Assembly (NCBI GenBank): GCA_014898415.1 | Contig: RCTD01000007.1 | Location: forward strand, 1,302,001 to 1,366,000 | Origin: Stromatinia cepivora | Taxonomy: Eukaryota > Ascomycota > Leotiomycetes > Helotiales > Sclerotiniaceae | Reading direction: 5' to 3' | Length of the DNA: 64,000 bases | Part shown: piece by piece, positions 13,792-24,302 of the stretch | Layout: every line of letters begins with the position of its first letter | Numbering within the stretch: position 1 is the first letter of the stretch | Notes under the pieces: generated by a model | What the model saw: only the letters and a program-made list of their open reading frames with translations | Told to the model about the DNA's origin: nothing | Database searches by the model: none | Position numbers and translations under genes: made by a program

Positions 13792-15182
13792 CTATTCAGT
13801 ATCTCCGATCGTCAAAACAAACTCCTCTTCATCCTCATCAAACTTGATCAGACAATCCGGTAAACCACATTTCAAGACTGGCTCCAAATCCTCATCATCA
13901 ACATCAAAAGCACCCAAGAAATCTAATTTCTTGTACTCTGCATGGCTCAAGTTCTCCTTTTGAGCAAAACGAGCTGGAGTAATGGTTTTATCCGAGTCAT
14001 GAGAAAGATTACTGGTTGAACGCGGTAATGTGGCATTTACTCTCTTGTTCAAGGTAACAGGTGGTGCATCCTTCTTCTGAAGAACATTGGAAGCTGATCT
14101 ACCTTTGGTATAACCAATGGTGCTTCTAGAGGTAGCTGCTGCAGCTGTGGCACGCATAGTGTTATTCGTAACAGGTGCAAAAGTAGGTGTCTTTCTACCT
14201 CTTAAGAACGATGATGTTGGTCTTGGGATTGCTGTTGATGGTCTCTTGGAAGGCTCCACTACCGACTTTGGAAGAGTTGACAGAGCGGATGCTGCTCGAC
14301 GGGACGCCATTGCTGTGGGGCCTCTACTTGGAATTGTAGCTTTTGGTTTCTCTTCCGTAAGAACTGTAGCCTTGTCTGGCGCTCTCTTTCTCAAATTTCT
14401 GAATGTTTCGGGAACATCACCAACAGTCCAATCTTCTTCCATTGATGCCAATATTTGCTCATCCGTCTTCCTTGCACGTTCCACAACAGACTGTTCCAAA
14501 TCTCGCTCGAGTTTTGATTTACCACTCTTATCATTGGTATTATAAAATTCACTGAGCGCTCCTTTGGTAAGATTTTCAGGCTTAAGCATATCGTAATTAA
14601 GACAGCCGGTAGGGAAGACATCTGAATCGTATGGTAGATCCTTGGATCGTGGTGGCATATATTCGATTTCAATATCTTGAAGAGGACTCTCATCTCCATG
14701 TACATCAATCTTAATCTTCTCCGAAACCTTGGGCTTGGGTCTGCGAGCACTCGTTTGTTTGGATACAGTCTTCTCAAGCTCCTTCTCAGGTGCGGGGCCT
14801 GCAGGAGTCTGGAACACTTTGGTTTTCGCATTTGTAGTTTTCATACCGAGAGGAGCTCGATTGCGAGGACCTATTACAAGTCAGTCACTGATCTGGCCAT
14901 GTGTCATGTAAAATTCTTACCCATAGGTGTAACAAATGCATTTTTATCGAAAGTAGCATCTTTTCCTCCTAAACCCTTGCTCTTTGTACCAAGTACAGTT
15001 CCTTTTCCTCCAAGTCCTCCTGGCGCATTCTCATCATTCAATGGAACCTTTAATGGTGTTTTGGGGAATTTATTTCCTGGAGTCTTTGGTTGTAAACTTC
15101 TTGTAGTTTGATTGAGGGGTTTAGAGGCAGCAACTTGTTGATGGCCATGGACCAAATTCTCTTGATCCCGGGTTGCAAACAT
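13792..15182 (-). CDS. Securin-like protein (Cut2/Pds1 type), inferred
   Basis: Exons 15182-14921 and 14870-13792 give 446 residues; the intron opens GTAAGA and the join reads TPMG/PRNRAPLG. The features match what is known of fission yeast Cut2: a Lys/Arg-rich disordered N-terminus, a destruction-box-like NRAPLGMK near residue 90, a conserved-looking DIEIEYMPPR near residue 155 (Cut2 carries a similar DIEYMPP segment), a KEN sequence (AQKENL) near residue 394 and an acidic C-terminus. Securins hold separase inactive until the anaphase-promoting complex marks them for destruction. I see no folded domain, as expected. It could instead be another APC/C-degraded disordered protein. It is divergent from tropomyosin across a 450-bp promoter region. 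Confidence 0.6.
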
Positions 15183-15632
15183 ATTGACTTAACTTTTGTT
15201 GCAATAATGTTCAAATGTAATTTATCTTGAGAAAATGTATTACATTAGAATCATGAAGTTCATAAATTCGTCGACGCGTATTTAGTAAAGGCAAATAACG
15301 TAAAGTTTAATTTGTAAATCTCAAGGTTCCGTAGTTGAGATTTATTTTGATTTGTTTCTACGGCAACTCTTTTATTACCCAAAGCTTCTTCCCATTTTTG
15401 GTATCACACCCCCTTGCTCACAGACCAACCATTCACCCCTGTTTAATGTTCGGCTGGCAATAACACTCCTCTTTGGTCTCTCACCCTTTAACATCTGCAA
15501 CATTTCATCAGTCGCAACTTCTTCAACTTCTTTCATACCATCAACATCAACCATAAAGATATTCTTTGTGATATCAAACTTACTACTACTTTACCTCAAT
15601 AAACCGTGTTAATCAACAAATTAATCTTCAAA
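15183..15632. promoter_or_regulatory. Shared divergent promoter region, securin-like gene and tpm1
   Basis: 450 bp separate the two start codons. The tpm1 side is pyrimidine-rich (15350-15600), which is common in front of highly expressed fungal genes. I cannot define individual sites. Confidence 0.5.
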
Positions 15633-16355
15633 ATGGATCGCATCAAGGAAGTAAGTAACATGATCGAAACTAACCCCGCCATTTGTCCCTCAAAGCTGCG
15701 AAATTCTCCTTTCCATCAGGACATGGTCGCCGAGACTGTTTTGGATGGTTCTGAGAGAAGGATGCTAATTTTGCGTTTCATAGAAAATGAGCACCCTCCG
15801 CATCGAGGCCGATGAAGCTACCGCAAAGGTTCAAGAGCTTCAGGACAAGATTAAGGCTCTCGAGCAAGAGAACCTCCAAAAGGAGCAAGAAATCACATCC
15901 CTTACACACAAGAACAACTTGTTGGAAACCGAAGTTGAGAAATTAGAGAGCGGGATCAAAGAGGCCAAGGCTGTGGCAGAAGAAGGCAGTGCACACGGTA
16001 CACAGAACGAGACTCTTCAACGAAGATTACAACTCTTGGAGGAGGAAGCTGAGGAAGCCGATAAGAACCTCCGCGAGACAAACGACAAGTAAGTGATAAA
16101 CTCTTGGATTTCTACGAAAATAGGGGTTTGGTTCATAAGTTTTGCACATCTTCATATCCACAGAAACATAAGCTGACTTTGATCTGTTTCAGACTCCGTC
16201 AAACCGACGTTAAGGCCGGCCACTTCGAACGTAAGGTCCAGGCTCTCGAACAAGACCGTGATCAGTGGGAGGCAAAGTTCGAGGAGATGGCTAAGAAGTA
16301 TGCTACTGTGCAAAAGGAATTGGAGGACTTCCAAGCGGAGATTGGCAACATTTAA
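15633..16355 (+). CDS. tpm1: Tropomyosin
   Basis: Exons 15633-15650, 15784-16088 and 16193-16355 give 161 residues, the usual size of fungal tropomyosin. The first exon encodes only six residues (MDRIKE), followed by KMSTLRIEADEA. The whole chain is a heptad-repeat coiled coil with almost no Pro or Gly, and it ends in EIGNI as fungal tropomyosins do. The protein polymerises end to end along formin-made actin cables and controls myosin access, acting in polarised hyphal growth, septation and cytokinesis. Splice donors are GTAAGT at both introns. The first intron (133 nt) carries a TGCTAAT branch-like site before CATAG. The short first exon is easily missed by automatic prediction; the alternative start at the ATG in the second exon would remove the N-terminal overlap residues. 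Confidence 0.95.
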
Positions 16356-16550
16356 ACTGGTTTTTGTTTCACAGTGGACATTCTGTTCTAGAGCTTTTTA
16401 GGTGCATGGTTGCGGAATAATTGCAGTTAAGCCTCGTATGCGCTGGCGGTGGTACGCTGTTTTTACATGATTTGCTTCTCGACCCATATCGAAGTCACAT
16501 ACCAAATATTACTGCGGGTTCTGATTGTGAATTTGTTAATAGATTCCCTT

Positions 16551-17284
16551 TTAATTATTACCTCGTCGCGCATCTGCTGCTGCTCTGCTCCCAGACTTCT
16601 GTTTTTGTCTCGTCATCTTTCTTTCCGCCTTTGTCTCATATGTGAACTTCTTCTTCCGTGGTTTCTTGGGCCAAACTTTTTTGGCCTTCTCTTCTTGTTT
16701 TGTGACCTTTCCCTTTGCCTCATCTATACCATCATCACTGTCGTCTTCGTCCGCAGTTCTTTTTATCCCCTCTTTCGATATTTCTATCCCTTCGATTGTA
16801 ACAGTGGTGTATTTATCCTCATCGATATATTCCTCTTCGTGATCCACCACTTCTTCTTGCACATCTTTCTCTTCCTCCTCGTCTTCATCATCTATGCCTC
16901 CCCACTCATCCCCATCTCCGCCATCGAATTTCTCGTCCACATCCTGTAATAGCGCATTCACAGCTTTGACATGCTCATTCAACTCGGCTCTCCTCTCTTC
17001 TCGCAACTAAATATCAACAGATTAACCAATGACAACCCTCAAAGCAACAAACAACAAACCTGCTTCCTCATAACAATTCTCTCCTCCCTAGCCTTCTTCT
17101 CCGCTTCCTCCTGTGCCCTCTTCACCCTCTGAACTTTCCGCTTGTGAAAACCAGTCAAATAATCCTCACGAGCACTTAAATCGAAATTGATTTCTTCAAT
17201 CTTGTGGTCGAACTTTCTCTTCTTTTTCTGAGGAGGTAATACCGATCTTTTCGGACGAGGCTTAACTATGAATGAGGAATCCAT
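16551..17284 (-). CDS. rrp17: Ribosomal RNA-processing protein 17 (Nop25/RRP17 family)
   Basis: Exons 17284-17060 and 17006-16551 give 226 residues. The N-terminal half is the Nop25 domain: basic KRSVLPPQKKKRKFDHK, then a conserved-looking NFDLSAREDYLTGFHKRK and a long charged helix running across the intron (MRKQ/LREERRAELNEHVKAVN). The C-terminal half is an acidic stretch followed by a Lys/Arg-rich nuclear tail. Rrp17 is a nucleolar 5'-3' exonuclease-type factor needed for 5.8S and 25S maturation of pre-60S particles. I chose the start at MDSSFIV over the upstream in-frame ATG at 17332 because family members begin close to this point. It converges on tpm1 with only 195 bp between stops. Confidence 0.9.
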
Positions 17285-17726
17285 CGTGATTGATTTGTGA
17301 TTTCGATTGCTTTTGGCGCACTGGGAATTCAATGTGTTTTGAGGTTCGAAATAATATAATCCTGGAAGGAATAATTTGGGCAGATCTTACCGCTTTGGCT
17401 TAGTCATTCATGCATGAGAACCTCGTGAATCTCTCGAAAAAGCTGAACGAAACAGTATTTGCTTTTAATTGGAACCATAAAATAGTTTCTGAATAAATGA
17501 AAAATATTAAATAAAAACAGTAGTGTATCCCTCCAACTTAGAATTAAGGATATCTTTTGATGATATCGACTGTTCAATTCAATTTGAATAAAGATATACC
17601 TAGGCCATCCTTTTGCTTACGTAACATTAGAGAGAGCTCGAGGTTGCACTTGTCGGAGCTTCATAGGTAGAACAGCTTCATCAACAAGACCCATCCCGCA
17701 TCAACTTTACAACTACAAAAGTGAAG
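17285..17726. promoter_or_regulatory. Divergent promoter region, rrp17 and big1
   Basis: 442 bp lie between the start codons of two divergently transcribed genes. No specific motif was identified. Confidence 0.45.
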
Positions 17727-18736
17727 ATGCGGTACTCGATTGCTGGATCGCTGCTTTGCTGCACTGCTGCAGTGCAAGCGTTTAAAGATACGTCGCCTTT
17801 CCTTCTATTCTCATCGTCGGAGTGAGTTATATGTCCAACCATTCGCCTCATACCATACAGTTACTGACACGAAAATGGCAGATTACCTTCTTCGATACAA
17901 ATTGAGCGTCAAGGATTAGATACCGCTTCATCAGTCCTTGAAAATACCAAGAGTTTCCTCTCCACCTGCCCTTCTGATGTCTACATCATTATCCAACAAG
18001 CAGCTCTTGCCGCCTCAGACTTCTCGTCCAAAGACTCCGTTCCTCACTTGAAAGCCGCTATCTCGGATTCTAGAGTTCGAGCTACATATAACGTTATGGA
18101 TGTTGTTTTTGAGGGTGGCAATCTGGCTGAGGAATTGGCACAGCATATTGAGACGCAATGCGGCAAGAAAGTTGAACGACGAAATAACGCTGGACTTGAG
18201 TCCACTGATGGTGTTGGAAACGGTGTTATTGTATCAAACTTGAATGCATTGTCAACTGCGAAAGCGGCAAGAGCTGAAGAATTCAATGATCAAGGTTCGT
18301 ATAGTCGTCTACACCACCGTCCAGGATTCTCGTAACTAATATGCCAACAGATGTTATGCTCAATAGCGCATTCTACGAACATCTTTCCAGTGGTCCAGAA
18401 TACACCGTAATCTACACTACAACACCTATTGACTCTGTCCTCTCACAAAAGGAACCAGAGCTTGACATTTACGAAGCAGTGTTTGATGCAAGCGCCCATT
18501 TCGATTTGAAGAGAGATTTCAGAATCAGGGCCGATAATTCAACGGATTCACCAGATAATAGACCTCTATTCGAAAAATATCAATATTTCACCCCTGGTAT
18601 CTTCATGGGACTAGTAGTCGGACTCCTCCTTCTCAGTATCCTTTCTGTAGGTTTAAATGCAGTATCGAGTCTGCAAGTTTCATATGGAGCTTTTGATAAG
18701 GAGATGGGACCATCAGCACAAAAGAAACAACAGTAA
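17727..18736 (+). CDS. big1: ER membrane protein Big1 (beta-1,6-glucan assembly / V-ATPase accessory fold)
   Basis: Exons 17727-17821, 17882-18294 and 18351-18736 give 297 residues. A signal peptide is clear (MRYSIAGSLLCCTAAVQA), the luminal part is mixed alpha/beta, and a single transmembrane segment lies near residues 255-277 (TPGIFMGLVVGLLLLSILSVG). The C-terminus SLQVSYGAFDKEMGPSAQKK is the family's most conserved end and carries a dilysine-like KK near the tail that suits ER retention. In yeast, Big1 sits in the ER membrane and is required for normal beta-1,6-glucan in the wall; the fold is related to V-ATPase accessory protein Ac45/Voa1. Intron joins preserve the frame (SSSE/LPSS, EFNDQ/DVML). 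Confidence 0.92.
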
Positions 18737-20639
18737 TGTGGTTGAGGCATGGGAAGAAGGTAGATTGGAATGGGATGGTTGGGACAGGAGTTATTGCGAA
18801 GTAAAGGTAGTGTATGATTTTGTATGTATAAAGTATGCATGGGTACTCATTAAATGGTATGGGATTTTCAAACTTGCTTTTCTGATGAATGAGGAATGGA
18901 GAATTAGGATGTTTTGCTTTTCGTTTGCATCGCTTGATATAGGAATCCCTTGTGTTTATGGTTGGGCGAGGTAAATTCTTGTCTTGAATCATATGTGTGA
19001 AGCCTTCAACAATTTACTTTCCATTAAGGTTAAGTATATCCTAAACTCATCCCGCAATCCACATATTTCTAGCGAACGCGACGTAAATTCAGAGTCGGAT
19101 CTTCGGGCCAAAGACGTAGAATATCTACCCATGGATACTTTATTCCTTTCCCTTCTACCAACCAACCGTACCGACTCTCTAGCCATCAAGTGTTCGCTTC
19201 ACTTGGATGTTGGATGTCTACTTACTAGAATGATATACTTCCTTCTGCCCATTCCCAATTCTTATTATACTTCTTGGATATTTTTTATATTTTTTATATT
19301 CTCTATATCTCAGCCAGTTCTTCATACATCATGAAATTCATACAATGTAATTTTTGGTCTCAATTTCATTCACTCTCATTCAAAATGGATCGTGGAAATG
19401 AGAGGGTGTTTGTTGGGGAGTTGGTGGTTGGGGTGATGATTATGATATCGAGGGGTTGGGATTTGGGGAAGGGGAAGGGGAAGGGGATGGGATTAAATAA
19501 AAATTAATATGGAAGATGGGCGGAGGGGGAGGGGGAGAGGGATATGGATATGGATATGGATATGGATATGGATATGGATATGGATATGGATATGGATATG
19601 GATATGGATATGGATATGGATATGGATATGGATATGGATATGGATATGGATATGGATATGGATATGGATATGGATATGGATATGGATATAGTTAAATTGA
19701 ATTATGTTAATTGGCTTTATTCTAAGCAAAGTGTTTGAAGAAGAGAATACACTTGACGTGTGAGGACGTCTGTGAAAATGAGGAGAGGAAAGCAACTAAG
19801 GATATTTAATTATATATTACACTTTCTGTAAGGCGAATGGTTTAGGAAGTCGTATATGAATATGAATGTAAATGAGAGCATACCACATGCAAGTATCATG
19901 TCCCCGCTAGAGACTTATTAGAATATTACCCCCTTAGATTTTATATTCTGGGAAAGCTGAAGGGTAAGGGATTTATGGGCTTTAACGGGCTTTAATCATA
20001 GATAGTAATGGAAGAACAAGTGTCTGAACTATACAATGCCACTATACTTTTCTGTTCTGAGAAAGTTAGGAAACGGTTGTACTCTCTTGAATCTGAGCGG
20101 TAGACTTTGACTGGAAGAATGTTTGTTGAAGTGATCATTGGTTATGGTAGGTTCAGGTGTAAAGATGTAGCTCTGGTGCTGCTCGTGCTTAACCTATAAA
20201 TGGGGAGATGAAAAAGGTTGAGAATAGATTGGGAAGCGATTTGAGGCCGGCTTATTAGGTATCAGAGATTGGAGATTGGATTATCTGGCCCATAGAAGAG
20301 AAGGGGAAGAGGACAAAGTGATGGGTTGATCTAGTTGTCACTACTAGAGTATGCATTTGAGAGCTCTGGGTCAACGAACTGAGTATTGAATGCATGTTCA
20401 AGAATTCCAATGTCATGTAATTATGACACTAGTGGATGTAGCACTTGTTTCAACAATAAGTAGTATTTCATAGAACTATCTCATGAAATATGTAAAATGA
20501 GGAGTCTCGTGTATACGAGCTTCCATACAGTTTCCCCAGCCAATCCCAATATTTTCAAAGCATTTTTAATCCCCTTCCTAAACGCCAGACTTCCGGATAT
20601 ACATTACCCAAGCCACCCTAATCAATCTTCCTAGCGGAT
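18737..20639. other. Intergenic region with a hexanucleotide minisatellite
   Basis: 1.9 kb between the convergent big1 and fcf1 genes. Apart from the 19541-19690 repeat and the G-rich run just before it (GGGGAAGGGGAAGGGGAAGG at about 19466-19487), I see no gene or RNA. Confidence 0.55.
19541..19690. repeat. Hexanucleotide array (GGATAT)25
   Basis: About 150 bases consist of uninterrupted GGATAT units, roughly 25 copies. The repeat is open in several frames, giving Met-Asp, Ile-Trp and His-Ile dipeptide runs, which are artefacts of the repeat. Confidence 0.97.
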
Positions 20640-21346
20640 TTACTTCTCCGGAGCATCTGGTAATCTCTCAATAACGTACTTTCCCCTCGCTACACTCATA
20701 ATTGGCACACCAGGAACCTTCCTAACTCTTCTCTTCAATTCCCTATCGTTCGTCGCCACAATATAGATCTTATGCTTCTGTACTCTGTCCACAATACAAT
20801 CATCTGCATAAACACCCTTATGATCGCATTGTAATCTTTGCCATCTCTCATCACGAGCAATTCGCAGCGCGATACGATATCTAGGACCAAGTTTTTCCAA
20901 TTCGGCCATGACGCAGGAAGTGATGATGGGAATACATTTGGCATAGAGACAATCCATAAGGGATTCCAGGAGAGGAAGTTTGCGTTGAACGGTGTGTGAG
21001 AGGAAATTGGTATCAACGAGGATAGAATATGGAGGGACAAGGGCTTCGTTGTATTGGAAGAAAAGAGCGGAGGAGACTTGAGGTCTGTGATACGTCATTA
21101 GTTGTGAAGAGCGCACATGGGCAATGAAGAGTAACATACGCTTCTCGAACAAGTTCCTTTGGTTTATTGGCTCCTTCCTCTCCTTTATCTTTGTTTTCCT
21201 TTAGGCGCGCATCTCGTTGTCCAATTACTCGTTTGACCTGGGAAAATGTCAGTATACTGGTGGGCGGACTATCGATAGGAGGTCGGGAGGTGCTTGTAGG
21301 TGATACTTACAGCACCAAACTTGCGGGTTTTAGCTGCTTTACCCAT
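20640..21346 (-). CDS. fcf1: rRNA-processing PIN-domain protein Fcf1
   Basis: Exons 21346-21311, 21237-21140 and 21084-20640 give 192 residues, the normal Fcf1 size. The first exon is 36 nt (MGKAAKTRKFGA), and the basic N-terminus VKRVIGQRDARLKENK follows. The PIN domain begins with ILVDTNFLSH (Asp69), then ITSCVMAELEKLG, YADDCIVDRV and YIVATNDRELKRR, so the acidic residues typical of PIN nucleases are present. Fcf1/Utp24 cleaves pre-18S rRNA at sites A1 and A2 inside the nucleolar small-subunit processome. All three exon joins keep the frame. Confidence 0.96.
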
Positions 21347-22274
21347 TGTATAAAGTCTTTGAATATATGCGCAATTAATTAATATATGGTTGTGTCGATA
21401 AGTACTTCTAACAAATCATCAAATCAAGCAAAAATGATAAATTTCGATAATTCTGCCAAATATATTCTCACCGCCTTTAAATCAGCTTACATAAATATGC
21501 ATTGTTGCCCCTAGTAACTATTATTAGTAGTTTACATTTTATCAATCATTCACTAACCTCTTTTGTCATATTGTATATTTCTTGGTTGAAGAATGCAGGA
21601 ACACGAGGGTGGAAAAGAGGAAATATTAGGAAAGAGCGAATAGGCAAATACGAGGATAAAATACCTAGTAGAAGTAAAGTAACATTACATAACAATAAGA
21701 TCATTTGAATGTATGAATTTCTCTCTTCCCAAGTTACTCTTACTCTTCTATTCAATACAACAATACAACAATACAACCTCAACAACTAACTTCTTGAATA
21801 ACCTCATCTATTCAATATAGGCATCTTTTCCATTCGTTATTGCTATAGTATTTTAAGCAGTGTTTTGATACCCCCTTCATTATTTCCATACAATTCAGCC
21901 TTGTTTGCACAACTTCTATGATATCTCCACAGATTTGGATACCCTTGTAAACATTACTGTTTCACTGCTGGAAGAGAGATTCATTCTCAACCATCAATTT
22001 CCTGCTGCACAACAACGAAATTAAGGTCGTGATCAACTTTGGAAGGTTTGCTGGGACAAGAGAACAATTTTGGAATTTGGGATTGAATCGAGATTCGACT
22101 TTTGGAAAGGTTTTGAAGCAAACATACTCGATTTTCGATTCATTTCCCGTAGGATTTCATACCCTTCGATCCGCCGGTTCGCTGCGACAACATTCGATAG
22201 TTGGAGAGTACAAACCAACTTCTATTACGAGCACCAACGATTCATACTCGAATACGAATTATAATATACATAGA
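21347..22274. other. Divergent intergenic region, fcf1 and Csi2-like gene
   Basis: Contains the promoters of fcf1 and the Csi2-like gene. An in-frame upstream extension of the latter (22029-22274) is open but carries no family features, so I treat it as 5' leader. Confidence 0.5.
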
Positions 22275-23273
22275 ATGCGATTCCCTAAATCGCTAGCTTC
22301 TGCTGCCTTTGCAGTTTCATTTTTTGCCATGCCAATCATTGCTGCAACTACCGCAACAACGGCGGCTACAACAGCTACTCCAGATCTACCAAATCTTTCG
22401 AGTGTGGCAGCCTCGGAATCTTCTGCCGCAGCATCAACGAGAACCACAACATCAAGTGACACAACGTCAACCGGGACGACAACAGCAGAGTCGATTGCCG
22501 TAATTACAGGTGGATCTGCAACAGGTGGAAAGACTTCTTCTACTTCCGCTTTACCAACATTGGCTGGAGCATATACAATTCCAACAGCTTCCGTTCCTCC
22601 AACTTCAAATGCACCGTTTATGCAAGCATCGAGTTATCCCGAAGGGACAGTTTTTATTGCAGTGGGTGCAGTTCTTGGATTTTTGGCGCTGTCTGTTTTG
22701 GTTTGGCGTATGATGGTTGCTTGGGCTTTACACAGATCTGTCAAACGCGCTGCGAGACAACCAAGCCATGTGGATAAGAAACAATTGTTCCAAGGTCCTC
22801 CAGCACCATTTTACAAATACGCTGACAAGGAATCAACGCTTTCGCTCGGAGGAGGATTGGGTGGAAAGAGTGGCAAGAAGAGACCAACGACTGGTAATGG
22901 AACACAATCTCAAGCATCTTTATTTTTCAGTCCTACAGCTCTCGCCGGTGGTAATAATCCAGGGAACCGTACATCGAATTATCTTCCAGCAGGATACTAC
23001 GCAGCAGGAAATGCAGTTCCAGGCGCGTATCCTGGTGATAGACAAAGTATCAATATGTCAAATCTTACTCCACAAGGATATGCGAGAGGACATCATTCGC
23101 CACCTGGTAGCCCTACTCATGATACTCATTTCGAATCGAGTACATCGGATCTAAGGCAAACCGATGGAAATGTAAGGGCACCGAGTGCATATTTGCAGGA
23201 TCTTTTCGATGGGGATAATCCGCACTCAGCGCCACAGCAGGGAGGACGTGATAGACAATCTACACGTTACTGA
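22275..23273 (+). CDS. Csi2-like single-pass membrane protein (chitin synthesis related), inferred
   Basis: One uninterrupted frame of 332 residues if it starts at 22275, where MRFPKSLASAAFAVSFFAMP forms a good signal peptide. The open frame extends 82 codons upstream to 22029, but that part lacks a signal and is not family-like. A Ser/Thr/Ala-rich, probably O-mannosylated external segment is followed by one membrane span near residues 125-147 (TVFIAVGAVLGFLALSVLVW) and a cytoplasmic tail with APFYKYADKESTLSLGGG and many prolines. Yeast Csi2 is linked genetically to chitin synthase III; whether this fungal protein shares that role is an inference. The call could also be a generic cell-wall mucin-like sensor. 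Confidence 0.65.
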   Translation: MRFPKSLASAAFAVSFFAMPIIAATTATTAATTATPDLPNLSSVAASESSAAASTRTTTSSDTTSTGTTTAESIAVITGGSATGGKTSSTSALPTLAGAYTIPTASVPPTSNAPFMQASSYPEGTVFIAVGAVLGFLALSVLVWRMMVAWALHRSVKRAARQPSHVDKKQLFQGPPAPFYKYADKESTLSLGGGLGGKSGKKRPTTGNGTQSQASLFFSPTALAGGNNPGNRTSNYLPAGYYAAGNAVPGAYPGDRQSINMSNLTPQGYARGHHSPPGSPTHDTHFESSTSDLRQTDGNVRAPSAYLQDLFDGDNPHSAPQQGGRDRQSTRY

Positions 23274-24302
23274 TGTGAATGAGGGAAGTTCTTGATTATT
23301 AGCTTGGGGTTATATTGCTTTGCTACCATTTTGTAAACTGCGAATGGGGTCGAATTCATAGGCGTTCTTTGAACACATGCATAAAACATGAAAGGTTGGT
23401 TTACAATTACAAGGGTTTGATACTTTCAGAGTAGTTATTAATTAATGGTGCGCACATGCATGAGAGGTTGGAGCGTCTTTTATGGAATGATTTGATGGTT
23501 TGATGTCGTCTATTGCGAATGCATCTGGGGATTGAGGGAGGCATTTTGTAGAGGTGGAGAGCAGGGTGATGGCAACAGTGTGAATGGCAAATAGGGATGT
23601 CGTGAAGCTGGCTGTTAGCTTGTATATTGATCGATTGATACGATAGCGAGTTGAAATGAAGTGAAGTTCTTGAATTATTGTTGAAATGTTCTAAGAGATG
23701 TACAATGGTGGCATGTCTGCAAAGTTGCGGAAGGCCACTGAGCGTGAGGAAAGTCAATAAATAGTAATTCGTGAAACCAGTATTTCTATATCTTTCTCTA
23801 GGATACCTTGGGGATGTACTTTTTGTCCAGTATATTCCGTGAGCATTTATAAAGCCCTATAACTTTCATTCAACATCTTTAATATACTCTATCATATTTT
23901 CATTCTGTTATAATACCTTTATACTATTATATTATAGGCCTAACACTTCGCCAAATACTCTGATTTAAATTGGTCATTTTGATCCTTTCAATGGTTCTTC
24001 TGGACTCAGCAGTCTTTGACAAGCTTTCTATACAGCCTCATCATTTTGAAGACGGTATAGTCTGGGTAGTATAGATTTCATGGACAATTTTCTCACTGTA
24101 GTCCATATCTGAACTAGTCTCATGGCTAGCTTCACCTTATACGATACTGTCTACTTTATACGGACCTTCATTATACTTATATAATCCAACTCATCCATTG
24201 ATCTGCATCAACTTCACTTGGCCTGACAACCTTTGACATATTATTTTCATAACAATCCATCCACCAATAGTGTTTTTCACAATAACTCTTCCACACAAAG
24301 CA
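23274..24302. other. Intergenic region between the Csi2-like gene and the first kinase-like gene
   Basis: About 1 kb. The minus-strand frame 23407-23757 has no recognisable features. I see no gene. Confidence 0.5.

Noticed and set aside
19493..19795. Open frames encoding long His-Ile, Ile-Trp or Met-Asp dipeptide runs
   Set aside because: They are the GGATAT repeat read in different frames and have no start context or flanking domain.
22029..22274. Upstream in-frame extension of the Csi2-like gene
   Set aside because: It lacks a signal peptide or family-like residues; the ATG at 22275 gives a signal peptide directly.
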